Shown: positions 36,430-47,978 of the stretch, one piece after another | Layout of the letters: each line of letters begins with the position of its first letter | Position numbering within the stretch: the first letter of the stretch is position 1 | NCBI RefSeq assembly: GCF_000003815.2 | Contig: NC_049997.1 | Coordinates: forward strand, 1,346,349 to 1,410,348 | DNA: 64,000 nt | Reading direction: 5' to 3' | From: Branchiostoma floridae | Taxonomy: Eukaryota > Chordata > Leptocardii > Amphioxiformes > Branchiostomatidae | Program-made: the position numbers and the translations under genes | Notes under the pieces: generated by a model | What the model was told of the DNA's origin: nothing | The model's input: the letters and a program-made list of their open reading frames with translations, nothing else | Databases searched by the model: none

Positions 36430-36660
36430 AATAGCATTCAACTTTTCTGCAGATACGTTTGTGAAGATTTGGCGTCCAGAAATGAAGGATAATACTTTCA
36501 ATTCAATCAACACAACTGCACAATATTTTCAGAAACACCAGACGTTTCAGATGTGGTCCGACATATTTTGGTTCACTGAAGAATGATGTCGGACAACATC
36601 TGAAACGTATGACATTTCTTCAAATATTCTATGCGCAGTGATTATCCTTCGTCTTCACAT
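36430..36660. mobile_element. Fold-back element with hammerhead-like core
   Basis: Inverted arms flank 36573-36612, which reads TCA-CTGAAGA-stem II-GAAAC-GTA-TGA. Stem II is GATGT paired with ACATC. Stem sequences differ from those at 27407-27445 but pairing is kept. Confidence 0.5.
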
Positions 36661-36954
36661 CCATTCCAAATGCCTGAGGGCTGTAAACACACTCAGGCAA
36701 GATGCACTGTAATTTTCTTACATGACAAAAGATGACCTAGTTCACACATAACTCAGCTAATGCGACTACAATAACTGATTAAACTCTGTACGCTTTGCCC
36801 AAAGTAAGTTTGCGGCAGCCCCGCTGTTTGGACGTGTTTGATATTCTTCTTTTGTGTTTAGGTGGCCGCCATCATCCCATTGGTGTTTCTGCCACACTTG
36901 CTGAAGTGCTGATACAGAATGTTTAAGGTAATGGTAGTTTTTGAAATTGGGAGT

Positions 36955-37430
36955 CTACTGTAAGTGTTAGTGTAGATATGCCACCTTATCCCTGAAGGAT
37001 TCCAGGGATTTGGCAGTCACCATCTCTACATACAGGAAACAAGTTCCACTCAGATACAGTTCGTGGAAAGAAGGCCATCCGTCTGTACTGTGTTCTACCT
37101 AGAGAAATATTGTAAAACAGGGGATGAGACTGTCTTGTCTGACGTTTGGGTCAGCTAAAAAGTGTGGTAAATTCTGTTGGTGACCATTCCATGGTGGAAC
37201 TTGTAGAAGAGAGTCTTGCCCGTGTGCGGCGTATCTGCAAAGTGCCCCTTGAGAGTTCTTATCTTGTCCCCGGTGTTTGAAGACTGACGGAAACGGTGGC
37301 GTGCCCACCTAGCTGCTCTGCGCTGGACTTTCTCTACAGTAGTGGTGTCCTTGGCAGTGTAAGGATCCCACACTATGCTGGCGTATACAAGAGTGGATCT
37401 CACTAAGGCTTTGTAGGCTACCACGTTAAT
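36955..37430 (-). mobile_element. LINE reverse transcriptase C-terminal relic
   Basis: The peptide YKALVRSTLVYASIVWDPYT followed by VEKVQRRAARW is the thumb/C-terminal motif of jockey/CR1-group reverse transcriptases. With frame changes it continues to FFPRTVSEWN at about 37030-37060. Truncated and broken. Confidence 0.8.
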
Positions 37431-37499
37431 GGCTTTGCTATTTACATGAGTATAATACTACAGTGTAGTACTACAGTTAAAATGACAAGTATAAATTAG

Positions 37500-37700
37500 G
37501 CCTAATTATCGTATAGCCAGGCACCGCGGACAAATCAGAAGGCCCACGTTGGTTCTGACGCCGCAACACATAGATTCCGGTGTTTTCTGATTGGTCAGAA
37601 TAAATCGACACCGGCGCCGGTGTCAATTTGCATCGACACCGGGCACCAGTGTCGATGCAAATCTTCGCTCACTCGGTGGTTTTATTCGGTGGTTATAGCA
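37500..37700. repeat. Palindrome-rich repeat with CCAAT boxes, copy A
   Basis: Contains ATCGACACCGGCGCCGGTGT and a second CGACACC palindrome near an inverted CTGATTGG/CCAAT context. An inverted copy lies at 41770-41985. Confidence 0.65.
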
Positions 37701-37839
37701 AAGGACCAGGCGTTATGACACCATACACACCTCGGGCAGGTCATTAACCCTTAATTATCACCCGGTCCGGAACACAACCGAACGTTATTTCGGCCCAGCG
37801 TGAACAGACAACTTCCCTGCAGTAATTCGCAAGCCTATC

Positions 37840-38205
37840 TGACATGCCCTCTCGGATGATAGATACCTTTTTCTATAAAGTAGTCAATAATAATATTAAT
37901 ATAGACGCCAACAATATTCTCAAGCCTGCCCAAGAGCGCACCTGGGGTAGTCACAACTACAAATACCAACCCATTTTCGCACGTACAGACATTTAAAAAA
38001 ACTCATTTTTTCCGCGCACAATACCTGAGTGGAATGCCCTGCCTGGCACAGTTGTAAGTGCTCCCAACGTTGAGTGCTTCCGTGCCAGGCAGGCGGCCTG
38101 CCCGCCCTAACCCGGGAGACTCACCCCCCACATCCCCACCCCACCCCCACACGATACCCCACGCGGGGCCTTTTGGGGGTACCACCATGTAGATGTAGAT
38201 GTAGA
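37840..38205 (+). mobile_element. LINE 3' end with (TGTAGA)n tail
   Basis: A frame with ERTWGSHNYKYQPIFART and, after a frame break, FFPRTIPEWNALPGTVVSAP ends in a stop. It is followed by a G+C-rich 3' UTR and a catgtagatgtagatgtaga tail at 38186-38205. This is a 5'-truncated CR1/L2-type relic. Confidence 0.75.
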
Positions 38206-40125
38206 TACTGAACTTTTTCCAATGCGTTTGAAACTTATTTTTTAGACCCTATAACATATCCATACTTACATTTTACCATCATATGAGTCATTAGGGCTAC
38301 AAACTTGTCTTTTTAGATATCTTAAGTCCAACATCCCATCTTTAGAATGTGCCTGCCTTACCATTGTCAACGCCCATCCAATTTGTAATCTCTTAGGACT
38401 TTAAAGAAGGCTCAATTCTAAAGGAGCATGTCCTGGCTCTGCTGCTGATGTTTTCTGAATCCAAACAACTATTGGCGACGTAACATTGACTTTGGACTTG
38501 ATAGCAGTTGCATTATACAGCAGCAAATTTGCCGATACCCCTCGAATACCCTCCAAATAAATCAAAGCCTGGAGTAGCATATTATATCGAACAACCATTG
38601 GACAAACGTCAAATGGGGTAATGTTACAAAATACTGGGTTGAAGTTGATATCGTTTTTGCAGTGTATTTTTAGATACCACTGTCTTGGCAACTTCATCTT
38701 CCAATTGCTTTGGGTAAAAAATACACTGTAATTATTAAATGGAAACCCTAACTTAAGATTGAAAACAGTGCCCTCAGAAAAATGGGCGGAATGTTGGGAA
38801 ATCTAGAGCCTGTCTTGAAAATAATGTTTGTGGCGTGTCTATGAATAGTTATTCATCAATTTTTAGCCTTGATTGATTGATTTCCTTCTTGCTTCGCGCC
38901 AAAAACCGACCTAGGTGTTATGTAATTGTCCTATGGTGACACGCGTATGGTGACATATGCAATGACAATAACCCACAATGGTTACTGGGTTATAGATTAT
39001 TCATTTCTTTGTTAATCCGTAATAGAAAATTTGGTCGGTTTCGTTTTCAGAAAATGTTGGTTTTTAGACAATAGCACCCGCTTCTGGGGTTGAGATTCCG
39101 TTAAAATGAAGGACTGTTTCTTATAGTCCATTATGACGTCACCTGTAGGCGCTCACTGTAAGACAGAGGAAAAGGTCTTACCGCACAAAGACAACAATTC
39201 AAAGTCTTCATATCTGATATGACTGTCTTCTTCTCCTTCTTAATAGATGTAAAATGATATCATTATTCTGTTGAAAAGCTGACTAAGACGAGAGACATAC
39301 ATATTGAGGCATCACTATGATGACACATACCTTAATGGGGTCGGACACCTCCCTACTGGAGCTTCAGAAAACAGACCGGCGTGTCGTCAGACGTCTCTCT
39401 GGAAAAGTCTGCTTCCCAGATAAAAGGTAATTTTCCCAGAACCCAACAGGGCAGAGACACGAGTGGCAAGACGTCGCGAGGGAACTCCAACAGAAGCCGC
39501 CCGTGTTACAGGTGCAGCAAAGAGATCTATTCACCTCTTTTCGCGCAGGTTGCCTTGGTCGGAAATATAGTTCTTCTGACACATTCTCTTAAGATGAAGC
39601 AGCTGAACAGGTTTTACCTCTCAAATATGCAGTTGCCATAGCAACCTGTCCCCTCGGGGGTAGTACTTTGTTTTTAGCTGTGCCGAGCACCTGTCAATCA
39701 CCGAGATGACTCATCAATTATCTGATGTCCAGTTGGAATAGAGGCCTCTGGAAAGTGTGCTCCTCTCGCGAGTGTTGTGTTTTTGATTAAAAGGAATAGC
39801 GAGGGACACTGGCATGGGCGTGTTAACAAGTTTTTTAATGTTAATTGACTGGTGAGTCAATCAGGGTACCTGCCGGGGGGGAACCGGATCCAGCTGGCTG
39901 AACCACGATGATGGAATGTTCCTCCTTTCTCTCTGAAGTGTCCAACCAACGCCAACTTCACAAGACTCAACATACAAGGTCTTAACTTGAGTTTGAGTTG
40001 ATGTAGATCCACAATTATCCTTATATGAGGCTATTCTTCATTTGGTCTACACATTCATGTTTACACGTTACAATTAAAAACATACAGTGACAGTAGAGAG
40101 CAAAATAATACTGTTCTAATTGTTG
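38206..40125. other. Intergenic, no gene seen
   Basis: No coding frame with splice support. Unremarkable sequence between retroelement relics. Confidence 0.4.
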
Positions 40126-40129
40126 CATG

Positions 40130-40740
40130 TGTTGTTCCACAACTGAGACATTCTGTATAGAAAACGCCTTTTCTATGCGTTGAATATTGGTTTCGGTAGT
40201 CCGAATGTGTTTATTCTGGTTGAGCGTGTTTGGTAGCTGTGAATCTCAGATTGGAAGGTGATTTTTTTCGTGCATAACCTTTGGTAGTTTCATCTAAAAG
40301 TGGCAAGGCTTTTCTATAAATGTATCCCTAACAGCCAGCCATTCTAAGATCTTCAGCATAGTGTCCACCTATATGGCGATGACAACCAAGAGCTAGCCTT
40401 ACGGCCCTGTTCTGAACCACCTGAAGCTTTGTTATGTTGTTCTGTGTTGTGTTATGTAGATGTCCCATGTGAGGTTTGGGTCAAGGTGCAGTCCAATAAC
40501 TTTACTGTGGAACATTGTTCCAGACGTTGTCCCCTACGTTTCAACTTCAAAGGCGGCGTTTACTTGGTTTTCTTTGCTGTCCCCACGAGCATCACTTTCG
40601 TTTTTCCATTATTTAGTTTCAGCATGTTTTCGCCTGACCATTTGCCACCCTTTCTAGATCTGTTTTGGTTTCTGTTCTTATGTTGTCCAATGTGTGTCCT
40701 TGTGTCTGAACCGTGCTATCATCACATATTGGTCTAATGA
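40130..40740 (-). mobile_element. Degraded LINE reverse transcriptase relic
   Basis: Read on the minus strand across several frame breaks, it yields NNGKTKVMLVGTAKK-like, KVIGLHLDPNLTWD and LQVVQNRAVRLALGCHRH segments. These are typical of the C-terminal part of L2/CR1-type reverse transcriptases. Confidence 0.7.
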
Positions 40741-40829
40741 CCCATTTTTTACCGCCTCCGGCATATCATTTACATATATTTTATACAGCCGTGCGCCTAG
40801 GCAACCGCCCTGATTCGTCATATTTTCTA

Positions 40830-41226
40830 ATTGATTATGTAAATGAGGTTGTCATTTGCATAATTGATATCTATCAACATTTCTCTCTTTCTCAGCCACT
40901 TATGTGACAAGTTTGCAAGTTCTATCATGGAATGGAGTGAATTTATGAACTTTCCTTATTGATTATGCAAATTAGCTGTTGATTTGCATAATCAATATCT
41001 CATTATGTAGGTCTTTACTTAGGCTATCTACATACAAAAAATCATGATGGTCCGTCAACCCGACCACATTTTCTCCGTACTTATGCAAATGAAGTCGTTA
41101 TTTGCATAATTAGTATTCCATTATGTTAGTCATCACTCATTCTATCATACCAAAATAATGATGATCCGTCAACACGTTCTCGAGTTATTCTCGTCCAAAG
41201 TTTGAAAGGAAACCGGCGTCTGCAGT
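40830..41226. repeat. About 120-bp tandem repeat with octamer palindromes, array 1
   Basis: Three units each carry ATTATGCAAAT and its inverse ATTTGCATAAT separated by about 10 bp (near 40843, 40963 and 41080). The array runs into the assembly gap at 41227. Confidence 0.75.
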
Positions 41227-41459
41227 NNNNNNNNNNNNNNNNNNNNNNNNNNNNNNNNNNNNNNNNNNNNNNNNNNNNNNNNNNNNNNNNNNNNNNNNNN
41301 NNNNNNNNNNNNNNNNNNNNNNNNNNNNNNNNNNNNNNNNNNNNNNNNNNNNNNNNNNNNNNNNNNNNNNNNNNNNNNNNNNNNNNNNNNNNNNNNNNNN
41401 NNNNNNNNNNNNNNNNNNNNNNNNNNNNNNNNNNNNNNNNNNNNNNNNNNNNNNNNNNN
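41227..41459. other. Assembly gap (N)
   Basis: 233 undetermined bases. Confidence 1.
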
Positions 41460-41769
41460 TAACGTTATTAACGTTATTATCATATAGCCTACCCAAACTT
41501 ACAAACTCCTGTATGACGCATAGGTCCCTTGGTACCATACGTGTGAATTCCTTTATCGAATTTGTTCTTTGGTACATACATTTAAAAGGAGATTACAGAT
41601 TGCATTTTGAAACCAAAGTTTCCACAGAAAATATTCGAAACATTGTAGTCTTTGGCTCTTTAAAACAACAAAACATTATTAATGTTAACAGAAGGAGTCA
41701 TTCCCCTCTTCTTGCAGTCTGTTCTTATTCCCTCTGCTCTGGAATATGTTTCGCTCCTTTTGATTGGCC

Positions 41770-41985
41770 AATGCCTTTATATCCTTTGTGTATCGCTCCT
41801 TCTGATTGGTTAGAATGAATCGACACCGGCACTGGTGTCGATTTGCATCGACACCGGTGCCGGTGTCGATTCATTGAGGAATCAGGAATGCTGTCAGGAA
41901 TCTAAGTATTACGGCGTCATAACCAACGTGGAACGGGGCCTTCTGATTGGTCCGCGGCGTCTGGCTATATGATAATATCTAATCA
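41770..41985. repeat. Palindrome-rich repeat with CCAAT boxes, copy B (inverted)
   Basis: Reverse complement of 37500-37700 at high similarity. It contains CGACACCGGCACTGGTGTCG and CGACACCGGTGCCGGTGTCG, and CTTCTGATTGG at both sides. Confidence 0.7.
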
Positions 41986-42396
41986 ACTGAAGGTGCATTT
42001 GTTAGTGGATTTGACTTCTTCTAACAAGGCAGTGGTACAAACGGTGTTAGTGGTAGTCTTTTGGTGATTGATTGTAAAATAGATTGTAAAAGTTCGGTGA
42101 AATTGTAGCAACTGTTTGGAATAATTTGTTTCTTTTAACCTCTTTATGAGAACACCGACTAATAAAATGTATATCATTTTTCACTGCATTCATTGAGCAA
42201 TGTTTACACAATCTCTAGTGGGCAGGTAACTGTATAAACAGTACTTCCATCTTTATGAAAGTAAAAAAAAATGAAACAAATCTTCCACTGTGTGACATGA
42301 AGTCAAACAATGTCGAAAATGAGGCAACTAGTAGAACACGTGCTCAGTAGTATTGGATCCCCACATTTACACTCTTGGCTCCTTATGCAGTGGTGT

Positions 42397-42530
42397 TAGC
42401 CTGGATACCAGGCTTATCAAGGTCCAACTAAAGAAGCCTGTTGTAGAATTTCCTTGGGGGCATGTTGGCCCTAGATCCAACAATATGGCATGTGTAGGCC
42501 CTAGAAGTTGACAGTCTGGCATCCAGGCTA
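42397..42530. mobile_element. MITE with TAGCCTGGATACCAGGC ends
   Basis: TAGCCTGGAT at 42397 is inverted as ATCCAGGCTA at 42530. Flanks cagtggtgt and tggtggtgt match at 7 of 9 positions, consistent with a 9-bp duplication as at 7770-8190. Confidence 0.65.
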
Positions 42531-42917
42531 TGGTGGTGTTAGAATATGTGGAAGTTTGGTGGACTGAAGCCAATGCGTGGTGGCCTGACAAAGGATGGCT
42601 CCAGTTGTTCTTTGAAGATTTCATTTCTTTTATCATATTTAGCCAGGAGCTACCTGAGGATGATTGGATAGTCAAACAGCAGCAGATAGACAGGTTCTTT
42701 TGTACTTATCTGTTCTTAAGGAAAAGATAATTTGGCTATTTTGTAGCTGAGAACAAGTAGTTAGTATATTTCTCGTCTGCTGGCAAACCTTTCCTAGTAG
42801 GGCCTTCACACTGAAACCGAATTAGCAGGAATCAAGCGGAATCAGCCGGAATGAAGTATTTGTAAAATTCGTGCACATTCGGGGCCATTCCGAGTGGGGA
42901 TTCCAAATGGACCTTAT

Positions 42918-43339
42918 GCCCCCTTCACATGAGAAGGAATGAGCCAGAATGCCGTCAGAATGAAAAGTCTTTTCTATTCCTGGCAATTCGTAGTGTATTC
43001 TAGACATTCTTACTGCATTCCAGATATTCTTTTGGCCACATTCGGGCAGGACTCGAAGTGGCTAGCCGTTTCGGTTCTCCACCGAATGAGATAAGAATGT
43101 TTAGAATCCACTTGGAATGTTTAGAATCCACTTGGAATGCCATTTGATATTTCTCTACTTCGAATGCAGTTTTTGACATGTCAAAAACTTTCGAGCCAGC
43201 CAAAAGAACGGGGACGAATATCTGGAATGCAGTAAGCATGTTTAGAGTACAGTACGAATTGCCAGGAATTGCTCGGAATGGAAGAAAATTTTCATTCTGA
43301 CGGCATTCCGGCTCATTCGTGCTCTCGTGTGAAGGGGGC
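42918..43339. mobile_element. piggyBac-like MITE, GCCCCCTTCACAYGAG ends
   Basis: GCCCCCTTCACATGAGAAGG at the left is inverted at the right, with pairing of about 60 bp that includes CATTCTGACGGCATTC. The right flank is TTAA and the left TTAT, suggesting a TTAA target with one mutation. Confidence 0.7.
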
Positions 43340-43349
43340 TTAACCGATT

Positions 43350-44540
43350 TCACATAAGATGCGGCTTTGGTAATGGATACGTGGAAGAATCATTTCTAAA
43401 CCACTGGCCATTTTGTCTGCCCCACAAAGATAGCAGTTCCCACCGAGCCATCCTGCCGCGGGCGTCCTGACGATCAGCCACAACAATGACGTGCTTCTGT
43501 CGCCAGTCACCCGTGATGATCTTATCCACCTGAACAACTTCACCACTGTCTGCGTACGCTGGGGTCATGTCGTTACAATGAACCACACAACCCTTGTCTC
43601 TCAGTCATACTAGAATCTGACATAATACTTAGTACCATACACTTAAAATTTGCAGCAGTTTCGCAATATCAATATTTTCAAGTGTGAGTTTACTTCGTGT
43701 CTTGATGGCCTAATCTTCCAGAATATTTCAATCAAGACCCATGAATGTTCAAAATTTAATCAACATGTCGGCATCTTGCCAACCATACCAGCTGTTAACT
43801 GTGTCAAAGGGCAAAGAAGAGTGTATCTTACTGATACAACCTGAGAAATGATTTGGTCTGTTAAGATCTCTGTTGTCGTAAAAGCAAAAAGGAAAGCTGA
43901 AAATGAGACATCGTAAAAATTCAATTGACGTTGTTGCAGTGACCCGGAGAAAAGGCGGTCATTAAGCAGTGCCTGTGACGGAGGCGTCTTTCAACAAACT
44001 TGCTGACACGTACCGTGGGTCGTTGTGCGGGGTTTAGCACCTGAAGGGGGTAATTTTCACACCGCAATTGCAATTTTTATCCCATCGTTTGATAATCCAA
44101 TATACATGCTTCTTCATCTAACTAGTCCTATGTTGCGTCGTGGTCACGAGGTGAAAAGATCTGGCCAACCAAATTTTATCACAGTGTAACTTTGATATTC
44201 ACTGACAAGATACGGTAAGTTGTAGAAAGAGGTACTTATATTCTACACGCTTTTTAGTTCCCGAATTTTCGTTTTCAGTTCCCAATTTCTTGGTGAGATT
44301 GTCTTCCTCTTCTTGCAATGAAAGCCCACATTGAGTGGCTGATTGTTCCGCCTGTAATTTGAACGTAAGAGATATGACAGAAACAGCGAGAAATTCGCAA
44401 ATAATGAATAATAAATACAATAAACAAAAACACAAAAATCCAGGCAGCTACCGATATGAGATATTCAAATTCGACATGACAGACAGTTTGTCTTGTTCAT
44501 CACTTCCACCACGGTATGCGTAACTATTCTGCTCTGTTAT
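43350..44540 (-). CDS. Candidate exons of an unrecognised gene
   Basis: Three minus-strand blocks look coding. First, about 44452-44525 encodes SYAYRGGSDEQDKLSVMSNL and ends at a possible donor. Second, about 44250-44352, after a caaattacag acceptor, encodes AEQSATQCGLSLQEEEDNLT and then a Lys/Glu-rich helix. Third, 43350-43610 encodes CNDMTPAYADSGEVVQVDKI, GDWRQKHVIVVADRQ and ARWELLSLWG before a stop. Phases between blocks could not be fixed. The family was not recognised. Alternatives are a pseudogene or exon relics. Confidence 0.3.
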
Positions 44541-45330
44541 CTATTCGGTAACCAAATGCTCACAAATCAAGCTGAAAGGCTGGTTCTATGTTTGGTTCTC
44601 AAGATATTGCCCTCTCCATACTCTCCTCTGTATAAATAGTGTGAATATTTCGGGTGAATATCTAATAAAATAGAAAGCTCATTGATCCGATGTCATATTC
44701 CACACTCGTGTTGCGGATGGAAAGCTTCACCCATTTTTTTCAGTTAGATTGCGACAATATTTTCTTTGTTGCACTTAACTTCACTGACTGGTGTGATGAG
44801 ACGTTCCGATCAGAGTGGTAGCAAAAAATTGATTAATAAGAAAGGTGTAATTATATTACTAATGATATTAACTGGATTGTTTATACTGTTTCATTAGATT
44901 AGATTAGTTGTTAGATATTTGCAATAGTATATAGTTCAACCCCCATGTATATGCAGATTGCCATACATTGTACCTGTTACAATTGTCGCGCAATTAAGTT
45001 CTAACTTCTGTCCTCCTGTATTGATTCTCTGGCAATGCCAGACTGCAGTAGACAGTTAAATAAAAGCCCCTTGCTCTGGGAATGCAGCACTACCGCGTCT
45101 GTTCTCTGGCTCGATTGTAATGGATGGTCTGGGAATGCACCAGTAACAACTTGCTTGGTATTATTACTGCACTGGTAGTGGTACATGGACTGCTATATAC
45201 TACCGCTATTTAGTTGAAGTCTATGAGATCCACAATGTTGTTTCCCCTCTCAAATACAAAGCTTGAGGTATTGACTACAACACAGTAGTCTGTTCCACCA
45301 CGTACTCCCCCAGGGGACGACGTGAACAAT
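44541..45330. other. Intergenic, nothing recognised
   Basis: AT-rich with no supported frame. Confidence 0.4.
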
Positions 45331-45334
45331 TGGT

Positions 45335-45565
45335 GTGACGTCACCTAAAGACGTAGCACAGGTCAAGGATAAGCTCATAAACCTCATAAATCAGCATCAA
45401 AGACGCATTAACACGCACATTGGGGAGATAGACCAGTCGATCACTAACATACAGCCTGTAGACGGTATAAGTACCATTGCGGACATAGTGCTTGTGGCTA
45501 CTCCTCGGCCATGGTCCACATCTGCAGAACAACCCGTGAAGGGCATTCTGTCAATGAATGAATGA
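45335..45565 (+). other. Small open frame of unknown status
   Basis: A 76-codon frame reads DVAQVKDKLINLINQHQRRI then DGISTIADIVLVATPRPW. Its composition looks protein-like, but it starts with GTG, has no visible splice context, and ends in a (TGAA)n tract that borders a retroelement 3' end. It may be a fragment of a mobile-element protein. A perfect CRE palindrome TGACGTCA lies at 45336-45343. Confidence 0.25.
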
Positions 45566-45860
45566 CCTTTATTGTACATTTGTGTTCAAACAATCTAAGT
45601 ACGGGTCGTAGCGCTAGTGATAAGGTACAATTTTGACAAAAAAGGGTATCTATCATCTCTACATATACTAATACATTCTAGTATGTACAAGTTCAACTTC
45701 TTCTCACTTCTTAAAACAGTTATAAACATAAGGACAGATGGAACTAGAGTTCCACGAACACATACCTTTGCCAAATAACAAGGTTTGTTATGTAGAATGA
45801 TGTCTGTAGACAAATGCGTTACTCATTTCATTTTCTTTATAATCATATGCTTGGAGTTGG
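45560..45860 (-). mobile_element. Probable LINE 3' UTR relic
   Basis: The junction aatgaatgaatgacctttattgtaca is the reverse of a typical retroelement 3' end (AATAAAGGTCATT plus microsatellite), like that at 1995-2050. No open frame. Confidence 0.4.
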
Positions 45861-45869
45861 TTTATAAAA

Positions 45870-46490
45870 TGTCAACATTGATTATGCAAATTAGATCCCA
45901 AGTTACCATTAATCGATATCAAATTGTATCAAGTATTGCTTCAGCTATCAGCATACCAAAAATCATGATGATCCTTTGATCCATTCTTGACTTATTCTCT
46001 TTCAGTCTTTAATAAAATACACCCCTTACTCTCTTCCCTCTTTCTCAGTTACATATGTGACAACTTTGATGAAAGTACTATAATGAAATGCAGTGGGTTT
46101 TTGTACTTTTCCTAATTGATTATGCAAATTAGCTGTTGATTTGCATAATTGGTATCTCATTATGTAGGTCTTCACTTACGCTACCTAAATACCAAAAAAC
46201 ATGATGATCCGTCAACATGTTCATATTTTCTCATTAATAATGCAAATGAGGTCATCATTTGCATAATTGATATCTATAGCCATTTCTCTCCATCCCAGCT
46301 ACATATGTGACAAGTTTGAAAGTCCTATCATGGAATGCTGTGGATTTATAAATTTTCCTAATTAATTATGCAAATGAGCTGTTGATGTGCATAATTAGTA
46401 TCTCATTATGTAAGTCATCACTCATTCTATCTACATACCAAAAATCATGACGATCCGTCAACATGTTGTAGAGTTATTTCGTCCAAAGTT
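45870..46490. repeat. About 120-bp tandem repeat with octamer palindromes, array 2
   Basis: Three full and one partial unit of the repeat seen at 40830-41226, with ATGCAAAT/ATTTGCAT pairs near 46119, 46238 and 46366. The array continues into TTATTTCGTCCAAAG and the block at 46490-46670. Confidence 0.75.
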
Positions 46491-46670
46491 GAGTTTCTGC
46501 TGCAGTACCTTAGCAAGCCGCTAGGGGGTCCATTATCAAACTTGACCTTCGTTTCCCGATCCCTACCCACCTACCAAATATCATCAGGATCCATCCCAGG
46601 CTTCTCGAGTTATGCTGTTAACACACACACAAACACATCCAAAACCTAACCTTAGCCATTCTGGCAAAGG
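46490..46670. repeat. Retroelement 3' UTR block, copy 1
   Basis: The block CTGCAGTACCTTAGCAAGCC ... CTCGAGTTATGCTG ... CCATTCTGGCAAAGGTA recurs at 47979-48105 (first part) and at 48240-48445. At 48423 it joins a LINE frame ending DYLCQNG, so it is that element's 3' UTR on the minus strand. Confidence 0.65.
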
Positions 46671-47259
46671 TAAAATTGTCGCAGTGGTTTTAGTCTATTG
46701 TCCAGGTTTGTGCGGCAACCCCTCAGCTCCAAAACCATAACTCCACAAATGTGCATTTTAGTTGTATGAAACTGTTCAGAAGTCACCCTCAAGCTTAAAG
46801 CATCGAGAAACAAGTACCATTTCCACCACCCTGTCACAATTGCAAGGGGTTAGGCACTACTTCTAAATTTGCACAAAGCCCACCATACCACATATTTATC
46901 TAGAAAATTTTATATAATATTCCCTGGAGAATCCCTTCTTTACTTTTTTGTAGACAGTCAATGAAAACATGTCTGTATATATATATCTTTCAACCACATT
47001 TTCACCAATGTACATTATGTACTTATTGTCTAACTGTGAATTCAGACATCCATAGAAAAAAGTAACCGATATCGTTTCAAATTTCCCTTACGCCTTGTAA
47101 CCTGAATTCCTTACAGCTGTTCATCAGTTCATATTCAATTTGATGACAGAGTGATAACACGCCTACTCACAATAGGGGATGTGTTAAAAAGTCCGAATGT
47201 TTGAAGTGTAGCCACAACTTGACTGTACATTAAATATATGTATTACTAAGTCAATTGGG
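46671..47259. other. Intergenic, no gene seen
   Basis: No supported frame; AT-rich. Confidence 0.4.
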
Positions 47260-47530
47260 AACAATGTCCCAAGCTCTGCTCTACTACCTCATGTTCCTTG
47301 TATCTCTATGTACACCCAAAAGATTTTCCACAAAATCACCTCCGTGTAATTTCTGCTGGGCAATTGTCTTCTGAATTAGCTCTGCCCCAAATCTCACAAC
47401 CATATGATATAAAAGGTAAGATACATGTTCTACATAGTTCAAGCTGACTCTTTGGAGACAGACTTGAATGCATGAAGGCTTTGAGACTGAAAATGGCTTT
47501 TAAAAGACTACTGCAAGGACAGCTCAAATT
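47260..47530 (-). mobile_element. LINE reverse transcriptase C-terminal relic
   Basis: SLKAFMHSSLSPKSQLELCR then CILPFISYGCEIWG is the reverse transcriptase C-terminal motif of invertebrate LINEs. A frame break leads to FVENLLGVHRDT, the expected next motif. Confidence 0.75.
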
Positions 47531-47978
47531 GAGACCATGTAGTGAAAAGAGAGATGACAGTGTACCTACCTCTCAAACTCAAAGGAAGGAGAAGAATACA
47601 GACTAAGACAGTTGTTATGTACATAAGCCCATCATTTTGGCTTGCCAAGTTGATCATATGGCCTAAGGGTCAACTAACACATTTGCAAGGTCTGACCTTT
47701 ACACCTCTGAAATATCAGGTTGCTCACAGTACTGACTGATCATAGGCCAGTCCAATTCATGGACCAGGAACCCCTCAACTGTGGTGACAGCTGCTAAGGT
47801 GGAGTGGGGTTGTAAAGCTTCAGAAGTTTTCGACAAGAATGCCCCTGCTATCCCTACACTAGACGCTAGGGGGCCCAAACTTATGTCACTAACTCCTGAG
47901 CACAACAGCTATCTAACACCCAAAACTCGTGGCCATACCATGTTCAGAAGATGGAAAAACACACCCGGAAGTTGCGCT

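Larger units (their letters stand above)
35466..36950. other. Upstream flank of the channel gene with mobile elements
   Basis: It contains a Harbinger-like MITE (35911-36231), a SINE fragment (36235-36365) and a hammerhead-like fold-back (36430-36660). No TATA box or other gene is evident. The promoter of the channel gene should lie just right of 35465. Confidence 0.4.

Noticed and set aside
40429-40737. Plus-strand 102-codon hydrophobic frame
   Set aside because: It is antisense to a degraded LINE reverse transcriptase and has no splice or start support.
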